Assembly: GCA_900546645.1 (NCBI GenBank)
Contig: URDR01000001.1
Coordinates: forward strand, 21,764-85,763
Direction of reading: 5' to 3'
DNA: 64,000 nt
From: an uncultured Bacteroides sp.
GTDB taxonomy: Bacteria > Bacteroidota > Bacteroidia > Bacteroidales > Bacteroidaceae
The notes under the pieces are model-generated. The model did not search any database, was not told the origin of the DNA, and saw nothing but the letters and a program-made list of their open reading frames with translations. The stretch's first letter is position 1. The number at the start of each line of letters is the position of its first letter. The position numbers and the translations under genes are program-made. This document shows positions 17,375 to 26,288 of the stretch, in pieces.

Positions 17375-18058
17375 ATGAATGCAAAAAGTATTTTCGGATT
17401 GTTATTGTTGCTTCTTTGTGCTTCTTGCCAAAGAGACGAATGTATTATTCGTGGTGTTATCACAGAAGTGGCGGATGGAGATTATATGTATCTGAGTGAT
17501 TATCTTGGAAAAGAAGATCTTGATTCTGCCGAGATAAAAGGCGGTAAGTTTGAGTTCAGAATACCGCGGGCTTCTGAAGAGGATTTCTTACCTAAGGTGG
17601 TTTCCAGCTATAGCAATAAGAATACGGGGACTTCGGCAAGCGTTGCCATGGTGTTTACGCAAGATGCAGAGGTAGCGTATATCCGTACTAAGGAGCAATT
17701 TGAGGTTACCGGTTCTCCTTATAATGATTTGTTCCGAGAAGTTGGCTTGTTACCGGATTCTATTGACCGCCTTTTAGGGAAAGAGACAAACCTGCTGTTA
17801 AAAGACAAGACACTGACACCGGCTCAAAAAGATTCCATAGGAAGCAGAATCAGTACGTTGAAGGCTGAGTATCAGGGTTGTCAGATGAGGTATATTGAAG
17901 AGAATATTGACAATGTGGTCGGTGCCTATTTGCTTTATATTTCTGCACGCAGTATGGATGCCGGCAAACTGAAGTATTTCTTGGACAGATTGCCAGCCAA
18001 GTTTGCCGCATCGCCATACTTTGCGGAAATAAGAGAATCCGCCGACCGGAAGAAATAA
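17375..18058 (+). CDS. DUF4369 domain lipoprotein
   Basis: 227 residues. LLLLLCASCQRD is a lipobox. ECIIRGVITEVADGDYMYLSD followed by DLDSAEIKGGKFEFRI is the start of a DUF4369 domain, which in many Bacteroidetes proteins sits before a thioredoxin domain. Here no CxxC thioredoxin part follows; the protein ends in a helical stretch (MRYIEENIDNVVGAYLLYISARSM) that usually leads into it. It may therefore be a natural short form or a truncated one. It ends 12 bases from the converging LtaS-like gene. Confidence 0.75.
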   Translation: MNAKSIFGLLLLLLCASCQRDECIIRGVITEVADGDYMYLSDYLGKEDLDSAEIKGGKFEFRIPRASEEDFLPKVVSSYSNKNTGTSASVAMVFTQDAEVAYIRTKEQFEVTGSPYNDLFREVGLLPDSIDRLLGKETNLLLKDKTLTPAQKDSIGSRISTLKAEYQGCQMRYIEENIDNVVGAYLLYISARSMDAGKLKYFLDRLPAKFAASPYFAEIRESADRKK

Positions 18059-18070
18059 AGGAAAACCAAG

Positions 18071-19891
18071 TTACCGATCTCCCAAGTCATCGTGTGCGCT
18101 TTGCAGAATGGCTTTTCCCAATTCCTGACGGCGCAGGCTGGGAGTAGGTTCATCCATCAGTACCTTTCCGGAATTATTATCCATGAGGGTTACTCCGGTA
18201 CTGTCGCAGAGAGCCATGCCGTTATTGTAAGTATAGAAGGCAAACGGATAAGTATATTCTTCGCCCAATACGTTTCGGCTGAAGTTGAACTCTCGGTGGT
18301 CGATGTCCATTTGTGCCAGCAGGGTAGCAGCCATATCGGTCTGATTCATCAATTTATCAATGACCATGGGCTGTTTGACGGCTCCTCCTAACCAAATCAT
18401 CGGAATATGATGGATGCGAGGGTCACTTGCAGAAGCTCCGGCTGGGTAGGCAAATCCGTGATCGGGCAGGCAGACAATCAGTAGGTCTTTCCATTGTGGA
18501 AGTTGTTTCAGACGGTCGATTAATTTGCCTAAACACGCATCGGTGAAAGCGAAAGCATTCGGGATTTTTTCTTCTAACCGATGGTAAGGCACTTCAAACG
18601 GTTCATGGCTGCTTAAAGTCAGGAAAGCTGTATGCCAAGGCTTTCCTTCAGGGCGCTGCTTGATTTGATTATATAGAAATTCACATGTAATGTCATCGTT
18701 TACTCCCCACGGATTCTGACGTTCGTTCATACTGAAGTCCACATCGGCGGTCAGCTTCTGATACCCGCTTCCCAACAAATAGCTTTTCATATTGGTAAAG
18801 TTGATATCTCCTCCATAAAGAAAATCAGTGGCATAGCCCTCGTTTACCAGTTTTCCGGCAATGGAGGGAAGGGTACGGCTCTTGGCAGGGATTTTCATGA
18901 CCGAGAGCAAAGGGAAACTTTGGTAGCCGCTGAACGTACAGATGGTACCTCGGTCGGTTCGGAAGCTGTTGGCATAACAATTGGTAAAGAATACGCCTTC
19001 TTTCGCCAGCCGCTCCAGGTTCGGACTGACACCGGGTTCACCTCCTAATGATTCCATGAATACGCCTCCATAACTCTCCATCAAGATAATCAGCAGGTTA
19101 GGCCGTTTGGTGCTCAGCAACTCTACTGTGTTTTTACCAGAGATAGGGTACAAGCCATCAAAAAGCTTCTTTCGTTTGCTCTCTTCAAAGAAGTCAAATT
19201 GTTTGGCATAGTCTTGCGTTTTGCTCGCAGAAGAAAGCAGGCTGAATGCCGGATTAACAGCCGAATGATTCAGAAACTCATTGTTGCAGAAATATACCTG
19301 TCCTACATTCGAAGTGGACTCGGTTACACCTCCTCGGATGATGATAAACAAGACTCCTCCCAAAAGAAGAGTCCCGATACTTCCACTGATGCGGTGCTGG
19401 GTAGCTGGCAGTACAGCGGGAGTGAGCTTGTAGAGTCCCCATGTAGTCAATACGGATAAGAGCAGAATGCTTATAATGCGGAGCAGAATAAAGCCGATGG
19501 ATACACTGGCAGCCGCATTTTTAGGAGAGTCGAGATAGAAGAATACAGACGCATCGAGCTTGAATCCCCAAAACGGATAGAGAGCCATGTCGCCGATGAA
19601 AATCAAAGAAACCAGCAGACTGATCAGTACGTAATAAGCGGTCAATATCTTCCGTAGCGGAAATTGCTTTAGCCAGATACTGACCAGAACAGCTAACCAA
19701 GGAAGGGCAGTAAGGTATCCTGTGGTGGCGGCATCAAGGGTGAAGCCATGAAAAACGACACGTCCGTAGTCGGTGAATGAGATTCCTTTATCTGCGGCAT
19801 CATTATAGAGCATGAACAGCGGTTTCTGTATCAGGAAGTATCCTAAGATGGCAGAAAAAAAAGAGAGGAGGTAAGCTATTCTTTTTTTCAT
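18071..19891 (-). CDS. LtaS/OpgB-like membrane sulfatase-fold transferase
   Basis: 606 residues. Five hydrophobic helices fill residues 1-190, then a periplasmic alkaline-phosphatase-fold domain: NLLIILMESYGG with metal-binding Glu272, NSFRTDRGTICTFSGY with the likely Thr nucleophile near 312, and LLIVCLPDHGFAYP with DH metal ligands. Related enzymes transfer phosphoglycerol or phosphoethanolamine to envelope glycans and lipids. Since Bacteroidetes lack lipoteichoic acid, the acceptor is probably another envelope polymer. Monocistronic, minus strand. Confidence 0.87.
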   Translation of the reverse strand: MKKRIAYLLSFFSAILGYFLIQKPLFMLYNDAADKGISFTDYGRVVFHGFTLDAATTGYLTALPWLAVLVSIWLKQFPLRKILTAYYVLISLLVSLIFIGDMALYPFWGFKLDASVFFYLDSPKNAAASVSIGFILLRIISILLLSVLTTWGLYKLTPAVLPATQHRISGSIGTLLLGGVLFIIIRGGVTESTSNVGQVYFCNNEFLNHSAVNPAFSLLSSASKTQDYAKQFDFFEESKRKKLFDGLYPISGKNTVELLSTKRPNLLIILMESYGGVFMESLGGEPGVSPNLERLAKEGVFFTNCYANSFRTDRGTICTFSGYQSFPLLSVMKIPAKSRTLPSIAGKLVNEGYATDFLYGGDINFTNMKSYLLGSGYQKLTADVDFSMNERQNPWGVNDDITCEFLYNQIKQRPEGKPWHTAFLTLSSHEPFEVPYHRLEEKIPNAFAFTDACLGKLIDRLKQLPQWKDLLIVCLPDHGFAYPAGASASDPRIHHIPMIWLGGAVKQPMVIDKLMNQTDMAATLLAQMDIDHREFNFSRNVLGEEYTYPFAFYTYNNGMALCDSTGVTLMDNNSGKVLMDEPTPSLRRQELGKAILQSAHDDLGDR

Positions 19892-20002
19892 ATTCGTTTG
19901 TTTTTATATTGCAGGCTTTCAGCTGATAGGTTGGGAAGTGGGAAAGACTTGAGTTAACCCGTATGAAAGTCTGGTCGTTTCTTAAAGGCCTAAACAACGG
20001 CT

Positions 20003-20620
20003 TTATTTTCTTCCGAAGTCGGCGGGTACTTCTCCCCATTGGTCGGTTTCCCATTTGAGCAGCGGAGTGGTATACTTATTGGAATGCAACCATTTTTCGG
20101 CACGTTCAATCAGTTCAAACAATTTTTCTGTGCGCGGTGTTCGTTCCAGTTTGGTTTTGCATTTTTTTTGTTTGACCCAGTTTAAGGCATTCCGGCTGTC
20201 GGAATAGATAGGCATATCTAATCCCTTCTGCTTCAATAGAGCAAGTCCATGAACAATGGCAAGGAATTCGCCGATATTGTTGGTTCCGTAAACCGGTCCG
20301 AAGTGGAAGATTTCTTGTCCGGTGAGCAGATATACGCCCCGGTATTCCATAGGTCCCGGGTTACCACTGCAAGCAGCATCTACCGCAAGGCAGTTCAGAT
20401 TAAAGTTTTCAGGTAGAGCAGTAGCCGGTTTTTCTTTTTCCTCCCGGCTGAAATAGTGATGAGCAGGAGAGGCAAGTGCCTGTTCCGCTTCTTCGCGGGT
20501 GTCGAATGATTTGAAGAGAGCTCCTTTATAGTTCTTGATTTGCAACTGGCATTCTGTCCATGAGGTATAGACTCCGGGATTGACTCCTTTCCATACGACG
20601 TAGAATTTCTGTTTTCCCAC
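20003..20620 (-). CDS. rnhA: Viroplasmin-type ribonuclease H
   Basis: 205 residues. The N-terminal 50 residues (KFYVVWKGVNPGVYTSWTEC, then KSFDTREEAEQAL) are the hybrid-binding viroplasmin/RNase H1 domain. The catalytic domain has Asp81 (LAVDAACSGNPGP), Glu118 (NNIGEFLAIVHGL), Asp141 (IYSDSRNALNWV) and a late Asp near 200. It removes RNA from RNA-DNA hybrids. The start codon is GTG at 20620, preceded by the AT-rich spacer at 20640-20750; no nearby ATG gives the conserved N-terminus. Confidence 0.9.
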   Translation of the reverse strand: MGKQKFYVVWKGVNPGVYTSWTECQLQIKNYKGALFKSFDTREEAEQALASPAHHYFSREEKEKPATALPENFNLNCLAVDAACSGNPGPMEYRGVYLLTGQEIFHFGPVYGTNNIGEFLAIVHGLALLKQKGLDMPIYSDSRNALNWVKQKKCKTKLERTPRTEKLFELIERAEKWLHSNKYTTPLLKWETDQWGEVPADFGRK

Positions 20621-20663
20621 TTTCTGGTTGAGGTTTTAGTAGTTTTAAGTTGATAAGCTAACA

Positions 20664-20747
20664 AGGCAACAAGTTGACAAGGCTATTAGATACTTTACAA
20701 AGTATTTTTAAAACCTTGTCAACTTGTCAACTGAAACCTTGTTGCCT
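20664..20747. repeat. Overlapping inverted repeats between argS and rnhA
   Basis: ACAAGTTGACAAGG (20669-20682) pairs perfectly with 20714-20727 (14 bp). AGGCAACAAG (20664-20673) pairs perfectly with 20738-20747 (10 bp). The two left arms overlap at 20669-20673, so the pairings compete at their edges. A small TACTTT/AAAGTA stem lies in the loop. Confidence 0.7.
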
Positions 20748-20754
20748 GATTGGA

Positions 20755-22548
20755 TTACATTCTTTCAGGAACTTCAATACCTAACAAGCCCATGGCAAGT
20801 TTTACCACCTTGCCAACGTTCTGGCTCAAGGCAAGACGGAACACTTTCAGTGCTTCGTTTTCTTCGCGTAAGATACTGAAGTCATGATAGAACTGGTTAT
20901 ATTCTTTTACCAAGTCGTAAGCATAGTTGGCAAGGATAGACGGGTTATAGTCGCCACCAGCCTGTTTTACCACATTCGTAAAGTCTGCCAGCATTTGGAT
21001 AAGTCCTTCTTCTTTCACGCTCAGTTCAATGCCCGACGGGATGGTGGCAGGAACCGTGATACCAGCTTCGGCTGCTTTACGCAGGATAGACTGGATACGG
21101 GCGTATGTATATTGGATAAACGGACCGGTATTTCCGTTGAAGTCGATAGATTCTTTCGGGTTGAAAGTCATGTTCTTACGTGCATCTACTTTCAAGATGA
21201 AGTACTTCAAGGCTCCTAATCCTACGATACGTGCAATATCATCCGCTTCCTCTTGAGTCAGTCCGTCCAGTTTGCCCAATTCGTTGCTGGTTTCTTTGGC
21301 TGTTTCAATCATGGCTTCCATGAGGTCGTCGGCATCAACAACCGTTCCTTCTCGGCTCTTCATTTTACCTTCAGGCAATTCTACCATTCCGTAAGAGAAG
21401 TGTACCAAGTCCTTACCCCATTCAAATCCTAACTTGTCTAACAGGATAGAGAGCACCTGGAAGTGGTAGTTCTGTTCGTTACCTACCACATAAATCATTT
21501 TATCGATTGGATAATCCTGGAAACGCAATTTCGCTGTACCGATATCTTGTGTCATGTAAACAGATGTACCGTCGGCACGAAGCAATAGTTTGTGGTCGAG
21601 TCCTTCAGCCGTCAGGTCAGCCCATACCGAACCATCCTCTTTGCGGAAGAAGAATCCTTTTTCCAGACCTTCCATGACCTTTTCCTTTCCTTCCAGATAG
21701 GTTTCAGATTCATAATAAATCTTATCGAAGCTTACTCCCATCATCTTATAGGTTTCATCGAATCCGGCATATACCCAGTCGTTCATTTTTTTCCAGAGTG
21801 CGCGAACCTCGGGGTCGTTTGCCTCCCATTTACGGAGCATTTCGCGTGCTTCAAGCATCAGCGGAGACTGTGCTTCGGCTTCTTCCTTGCTCAGTCCTTT
21901 TTCCATCAGTTCAGCTACTTCTGCTTTGTAGTGCTTATCGAAAGCCACGTAGTAATCGCCGATGAGGTGGTCGCCCTTCTTGCCTGATGATTCAGGAGTT
22001 TCTCCGTTTCCGTATTTCAGCCATGCCAGCATGGATTTGCAGATATGGATACCACGGTCGTTTACAATGTTCGTCTTCACCACCTTGTTTCCGTTGGCAG
22101 CCATCACATTAGCCAGTGCATTGCCCAACAGGTTATTGCGGACGTGACCCAAATGCAGCGGCTTGTTGGTGTTAGGAGATGAATATTCAATCATGACCAG
22201 CGGAGAGTTTTCAGTTGCTTTCTGAATACCCCACTGAGCATCAGCATGAATGCGGTTCAGTAATTCCACCCATACATCTGAAGCAATGGTGAGATTCAAG
22301 AATCCCTTGATTACGTTATAGTTTGCAATCGCCGGTTCGTTTTGTTTCAAGTATTCTCCGATTTCCAGTGCGGTCTGTTCCGGAGATTTTTTTGACATTT
22401 TCAAGAAAGGGAACACCACCAAAGTGAGGTGACCTTCAAACTCTTTCTTTGTTTTCTGAAGCTGTACCATCTTGGCAGGTACTTCTGCTCCATACAGTTC
22501 TTTCACGCCCTTCAGGACCGATTCGGTCAGTTTATCTTCTATTTTCAT
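20755..22548 (-). CDS. argS: Arginyl-tRNA synthetase
   Basis: 597 residues, class I. The HIGH motif is in SSPNTNKPLHLGHVRNNLLG, the KMSKS counterpart is KMKSREGTVV as is usual for this enzyme, and the C-terminal DALR-type anticodon domain contains GPFIQYTYARIQSILRKA and ANYAYDLVKEYNQFYHDF. It charges tRNA-Arg in the cytoplasm. It has its own -7 box at 22585 and ends in a spacer rich in inverted repeats. Confidence 0.97.
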   Translation of the reverse strand: MKIEDKLTESVLKGVKELYGAEVPAKMVQLQKTKKEFEGHLTLVVFPFLKMSKKSPEQTALEIGEYLKQNEPAIANYNVIKGFLNLTIASDVWVELLNRIHADAQWGIQKATENSPLVMIEYSSPNTNKPLHLGHVRNNLLGNALANVMAANGNKVVKTNIVNDRGIHICKSMLAWLKYGNGETPESSGKKGDHLIGDYYVAFDKHYKAEVAELMEKGLSKEEAEAQSPLMLEAREMLRKWEANDPEVRALWKKMNDWVYAGFDETYKMMGVSFDKIYYESETYLEGKEKVMEGLEKGFFFRKEDGSVWADLTAEGLDHKLLLRADGTSVYMTQDIGTAKLRFQDYPIDKMIYVVGNEQNYHFQVLSILLDKLGFEWGKDLVHFSYGMVELPEGKMKSREGTVVDADDLMEAMIETAKETSNELGKLDGLTQEEADDIARIVGLGALKYFILKVDARKNMTFNPKESIDFNGNTGPFIQYTYARIQSILRKAAEAGITVPATIPSGIELSVKEEGLIQMLADFTNVVKQAGGDYNPSILANYAYDLVKEYNQFYHDFSILREENEALKVFRLALSQNVGKVVKLAMGLLGIEVPERM

Positions 22549-22584
22549 GTGTATGTAATTATTGTTTTTGTCAGTTTGAGTTTA

Positions 22585-22592
22585 CAAAGATA
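22585..22592 (-). promoter_or_regulatory. -7 box for argS
   Basis: The minus strand reads TATCTTTG, a full TAnnTTTG match, 36 bases before the argS ATG. No TTTG is seen at the -33 position. Confidence 0.5.
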
Positions 22593-22634
22593 GTGATTTT
22601 TGCTGAGGCTTTCTCTTTGCAGAGAGCCGCGATC

Positions 22635-23528
22635 TTAGTATCTTCCTAATTTTTCTTGGATGCCGTCTTGATAAGCTTTCCACAGCTTAGCAACATCTTT
22701 CAGAGAATAAGCATCTGAAAAAGGACAAGTAAACAACGCAATAGCTATGTATCCGATTACTCCGTTAAAGCCTCTGATGTATTTCACTCCCCAGTTTCTG
22801 CCGTAATGATGGTTCAGGTAGGTGGAATTTCTTATCTGATAAAAGCGTTTCCATTTTTTCTTTTTGTTGCGCTCATTCCAGGTATCATTCGAGAAGAATT
22901 TTTCCTTATCCATCAGGGCAGAAGGAATATAAAGAATTTTATAACCGGCCAGTACAGCCCGTAAGCAATAGTCGGTATCATCGCAAAAGATGAAAAGGTC
23001 TTTGTTGGGCAAACCTATTTTTTCAACAGCCTCTTTGCGGATGAATAATCCTTCGAAAGCAGTTCCCAAGATTTCAACAGGCTTGTTAATAACTTGCTTT
23101 TTCAGCTTCTTTTTATACATCGAAGAGAATGGATTGGTCAGATTGACAGCCTGGAAGTCGTTTGTAAAGATATTGCCTTCCATGAGTCGCCTGGGGGCAA
23201 GAATACCTACCTCTTCAGATGCGGTATGATCCAATAAGTTTGACAGGCAGTCCGGACGAGGAAAAACATCATCATCCATACACCATATCCAGTCGGCTCC
23301 TCTTTCCATAGCTTGCTGGATACCGGTATAAAATCCGCCGGAACCTCCCACATTCGCTTGGGTAATCACAATCAAATCCGTCTGTTCAGCCAGCCATTCT
23401 CTGGTATCATCCGTGCTGCCATTATTTACAACAATGATTGCGTGGGGACTGTTCTTTCTCAGGCAGGCGATGTTTCGCTTCAGCAGCTGACTTCGGTTAT
23501 AGGTAACAACTACAGCAATAACTTTCAT
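22635..23528 (-). CDS. Glycosyltransferase family 2, galactofuranosyltransferase-like
   Basis: 297 residues, GT-A fold: VIAVVVTYNRSQLLKRNIACL, IIVVNNGSTDDTREWL, and a metal-binding DDD in WIWCMDDDVFPRPDCLSNL. The layout (short donor loop, DDD, and a late CDDTDYCLRAVLAGY) resembles the GlfT2/rhamnosyl-like branch. Together with glf three genes upstream in the same operon this suggests transfer of galactofuranose. That substrate is inferred from context only. It is the last gene of the operon, 11 bases after the kinase gene. Confidence 0.8.
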   Translation of the reverse strand: MKVIAVVVTYNRSQLLKRNIACLRKNSPHAIIVVNNGSTDDTREWLAEQTDLIVITQANVGGSGGFYTGIQQAMERGADWIWCMDDDVFPRPDCLSNLLDHTASEEVGILAPRRLMEGNIFTNDFQAVNLTNPFSSMYKKKLKKQVINKPVEILGTAFEGLFIRKEAVEKIGLPNKDLFIFCDDTDYCLRAVLAGYKILYIPSALMDKEKFFSNDTWNERNKKKKWKRFYQIRNSTYLNHHYGRNWGVKYIRGFNGVIGYIAIALFTCPFSDAYSLKDVAKLWKAYQDGIQEKLGRY

Positions 23529-23539
23529 GGGTTAAAACA

Positions 23540-24292
23540 TTAATAAAGTCCGTCAATTTTTCCGGGTTGAGTGCTCCGGAATTCAACCAGCAAGCGATAG
23601 CATTCTTCAGCATCAAAGCCGCGAAGTCGTGCGTATTCTTCTGCAAAAATCCGGTGCATGTGAGGTGTTGCAGGCAGTCGTTCCAAATTCTTGCATCCGC
23701 TGCGAAGATTTATCGGACCAATAGCCATCCGGTTTAAATCAACGATTTCGATGTCAATGCCCTGGTTTGTTTTGTGGAACAAGATGTTTCCGCGTCCGTA
23801 ATCTTTATGTGCGTAACCATGGTCATGAAGAATGGCAGTGGTTCTTGCTACAGCACGTATGACTTCGTCTTCGTATTCAAATTTTTGTTTGAATAGATCC
23901 TCGTAGGTATAAGGGCATGTAGAGGCGAGTGTGACGTAGTAGCTGCGGTCGAATAAGAGACCGCTGCGCACATTCAAGTATCCGATTGGTTTCGGAGTGC
24001 CTACCCCGATGGATAAATACATTTGGGCATGGATGTAGGAGCGCTTTGCCTTTGACGGGCGGAATATCCCGTAAACAAAACGGTTGATGATATTAGGGCG
24101 GTGGAACGATTTGACAACAAAGTCGGTTCCCTTATAGCTTATTTTACGGAGTTCATTTCTTCCCTGATGAATGACAGTTCCTTCATGGTTTCTGAAACGC
24201 TCGGGTATGGAAAGGATAAACTCCTCCCATTGCTTGCAATCAGGGTGAACAACAACAGTACGATGGTTCAATACATTCATAATTTCCTGCAA
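23540..24292 (-). CDS. WaaP/InaA-type lipopolysaccharide kinase
   Basis: 250 residues with a small protein-kinase-like fold: FVVKSFHRPNIINRFVYG (ATP-site Lys), a catalytic loop AHKDYGRGNILF with Asp and Asn, and IVDLNRMAIGP in the position of the DFG motif. This is the pattern of Kdo/heptose kinases such as KdkA, WaaP and InaA, which phosphorylate inner-core LPS sugars. It sits between two glycosyltransferases in the glf operon, with 6- and 11-base gaps. ATG at 24292 and 24280 are both possible starts. Confidence 0.8.
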   Translation of the reverse strand: MQEIMNVLNHRTVVVHPDCKQWEEFILSIPERFRNHEGTVIHQGRNELRKISYKGTDFVVKSFHRPNIINRFVYGIFRPSKAKRSYIHAQMYLSIGVGTPKPIGYLNVRSGLLFDRSYYVTLASTCPYTYEDLFKQKFEYEDEVIRAVARTTAILHDHGYAHKDYGRGNILFHKTNQGIDIEIVDLNRMAIGPINLRSGCKNLERLPATPHMHRIFAEEYARLRGFDAEECYRLLVEFRSTQPGKIDGLY

Positions 24293-24298
24293 ATGTTT

Positions 24299-25027
24299 TT
24301 AAATCTTATCCAGTCCTTTGGTATATTTGAGCCAGTAATACTTTAAGGGATTTTTGTATTTCAGTTGTTTCCACGGGCGGCTTCCATGAGGGCGATGCCA
24401 TACCGGAAGGGTGGTGAACAGATAGTTCTGAAAACCTTTTTTAGGCGCTTCGTGTGAAATGGTTACGTCATACCAGTTTTTGGTAGGGTCTAGCAGGTGG
24501 AAATCGAATGATTTCAGGAATTCGGGGGTGAGCAGCGAGCAGCAGAAACTGCAGTGCTTTTTCTCGGCATATATTTTCCCTTCATTTCCTTTTGCATGAA
24601 GATAAGGATAATTGATTTCTCCTGATTCATCTACTGTAACTGCGGCAGCAATGGCACAGTCTTTCCGTTCCGATGCCCCGTCGTATAGCTTCTGCAGGGT
24701 GTCTTTTTTGACAACTACATCCGATTCCACAATCAGCATTCCTGCATCGGCCTCAATGGCTTTTTCTTGTGCTGTCTGCAGTACGAGCAGATAGTTGGGA
24801 GAGGGATGGGTCGTTAAGTCGGCCAGGTTAACCAACTGAAACCCATAAGTACGGGATGCTTCTTCCAGTTTCCGGGTATTTTCTTCAGTACTGAAGTCAT
24901 TATAAACGGTATAGGTAAACGGTACGGTAATATCCGACTCCATAATTGCCTTTATGGTTTCAAGTGTAAAGTCAATCGAGTCTTTTACCGGTGTAAGAAT
25001 ATGTAGACATTTCATAGGCAGTATCAT
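24299..25027 (-). CDS. Glycosyltransferase (GT2/GT-A type)
   Basis: 242 residues. CLHILTPVKDSIDFTLETIKAIMES opens a GT-A fold, and AGMLIVESDVVVKKDTLQKLYDG carries the acidic ESD motif in place of DxD. It ends in WHRPHGSRPWKQLKYKNPLKYYWLKYTKG, a basic stretch that could contact membrane phospholipid. No membrane helices. Second gene of the glf operon. The internal ATG at 25015 gives MKCLHILTP and is an alternative start. Sugar specificity unknown. Confidence 0.75.
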   Translation of the reverse strand: MILPMKCLHILTPVKDSIDFTLETIKAIMESDITVPFTYTVYNDFSTEENTRKLEEASRTYGFQLVNLADLTTHPSPNYLLVLQTAQEKAIEADAGMLIVESDVVVKKDTLQKLYDGASERKDCAIAAAVTVDESGEINYPYLHAKGNEGKIYAEKKHCSFCCSLLTPEFLKSFDFHLLDPTKNWYDVTISHEAPKKGFQNYLFTTLPVWHRPHGSRPWKQLKYKNPLKYYWLKYTKGLDKI

Positions 25028-25066
25028 TCTGAGTTTATATAATAGGTGGCTTTCCCGAAAGTAGCA

Positions 25067-26179
25067 TCAGGAAAGTTCTTTCTGGCAGAGCTTAAGAGCA
25101 GCGGCAACGGTATCATCCATGTCTGCATACATATACTGCCCTAATCGTCCTCCAAATAAAATATTTTTTTCTTGTTGTGCCAATTCCTGATAGCGATGGT
25201 ATAACTTGGAATTCCGCTCATCATTGATCGGGTAATAAGGCTCTTTTCCTACCTGGAAGTCATCCGGATATTCATAAGTAATGACGGTGGTAGGCTGTGT
25301 TCCAAATTCAAAATGCTTATGTTCAATGATTCGGGTATAAGGAATATCACCGGCAGTATAGTTAACCACCGCATTTCCCTGGAAACTCTTAATGTCAAGA
25401 TGTTTATGTTCAAAGCGGAGGCTCCGGTAGTCTAAATGGCCGTAGCAGAAATCAAAGAACTCATCGATGCATCCGGTGAACAGAATTTTGTCGGCGAGTT
25501 CATCCCATTCCTTGCGGCGGGTGAAATAATTCTCTCCCAGCCGCACCTCAGTCCCTTCGAGCAAGGCATCGATCAATACGTTATATCCCCCCATCGGGAT
25601 ACCTTGGAAACGGTCATTGAAGTAATTGTTGTCGAAAGTAAATCGGAAAGGAATGCGTTTGATGATAAAGGCAGGGAGGTCGGTAGCTGGCCGTCCCCAT
25701 TGCTTTTCCGTATATCCTTTGATTAAAGTATGATAGATATCTTTTCCGCAAAGTTTCAAAGCCTGTTCTTCCAGGTTGGCTGGTTCAGTAATTGCGTCAT
25801 ACTGCTGGCGTTGCTCGTTGATCTTAGCTTTGGCCTCCTCCGGAGTCTTTACTCCCCATAATTGATAGAAGGTGTTCATGTTAAAGGGCAAATTATAGAG
25901 TTTGTCCTTGAAAAGAGCTAGCGGAGAATTGGTATATCGGTTGAAGGTTGCGAAGCGGTTGACATAGTCCCATACTTCTTGGTTATCTGTATGGAAGATG
26001 TGGGCACCATAGGTATGTATCTGAATACCTGCAACTTCTTCACAATGTATATTCCCACCGCGGTGATTGCGCTTATCAATGACGATACAACGCTTTCCGG
26101 CAAGTCTGGCTTCGTGAGCGAATACAGCTCCGAACAATCCGGCTCCCACAATTAAATAATCATACTGCTTTTTCTCCAT
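25067..26179 (-). CDS. glf: UDP-galactopyranose mutase
   Basis: 370 residues, the usual length. The FAD dinucleotide motif is YDYLIVGAGLFGAVFAHEA at the N-terminus, followed by IDKRNHRGGNIHCEEVAGIQIHTYGAHIFHT, GYTEKQWGRPATDLPAFI and the C-terminal EKNILFGGRLGQYMYADMDDTV. It turns UDP-galactopyranose into UDP-galactofuranose, the donor for Galf in O-antigens or capsules. It heads an operon with two glycosyltransferases and a sugar kinase. Confidence 0.97.
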   Translation of the reverse strand: MEKKQYDYLIVGAGLFGAVFAHEARLAGKRCIVIDKRNHRGGNIHCEEVAGIQIHTYGAHIFHTDNQEVWDYVNRFATFNRYTNSPLALFKDKLYNLPFNMNTFYQLWGVKTPEEAKAKINEQRQQYDAITEPANLEEQALKLCGKDIYHTLIKGYTEKQWGRPATDLPAFIIKRIPFRFTFDNNYFNDRFQGIPMGGYNVLIDALLEGTEVRLGENYFTRRKEWDELADKILFTGCIDEFFDFCYGHLDYRSLRFEHKHLDIKSFQGNAVVNYTAGDIPYTRIIEHKHFEFGTQPTTVITYEYPDDFQVGKEPYYPINDERNSKLYHRYQELAQQEKNILFGGRLGQYMYADMDDTVAAALKLCQKELS

Positions 26180-26201
26180 AAATGGCTTGATTTCTAAAAA
26201 A

Positions 26202-26209
26202 CAAATTTA
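26202..26209 (-). promoter_or_regulatory. -7 box for the glf operon
   Basis: The minus strand reads TAAATTTG, a full TAnnTTTG match, 22 bases before the glf ATG. No convincing -33 box. Confidence 0.5.
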
Positions 26210-26253
26210 GGCAAAGATTTCAATACCTACAATTATTATTCAACAAAAGTATT

Positions 26254-26261
26254 TACCTTTG
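26254..26261 (+). promoter_or_regulatory. -7 box for pdxB
   Basis: TACCTTTG on the plus strand, 27 bases before the ATG at 26289. A longer frame opens at the TTG at 26259, inside this box, which argues for the later start. The glf and pdxB boxes lie 44 bases apart on opposite strands. Confidence 0.55.
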
Positions 26262-26288
26262 TTGACCTATTCGAGAAGAGATGAAAAA

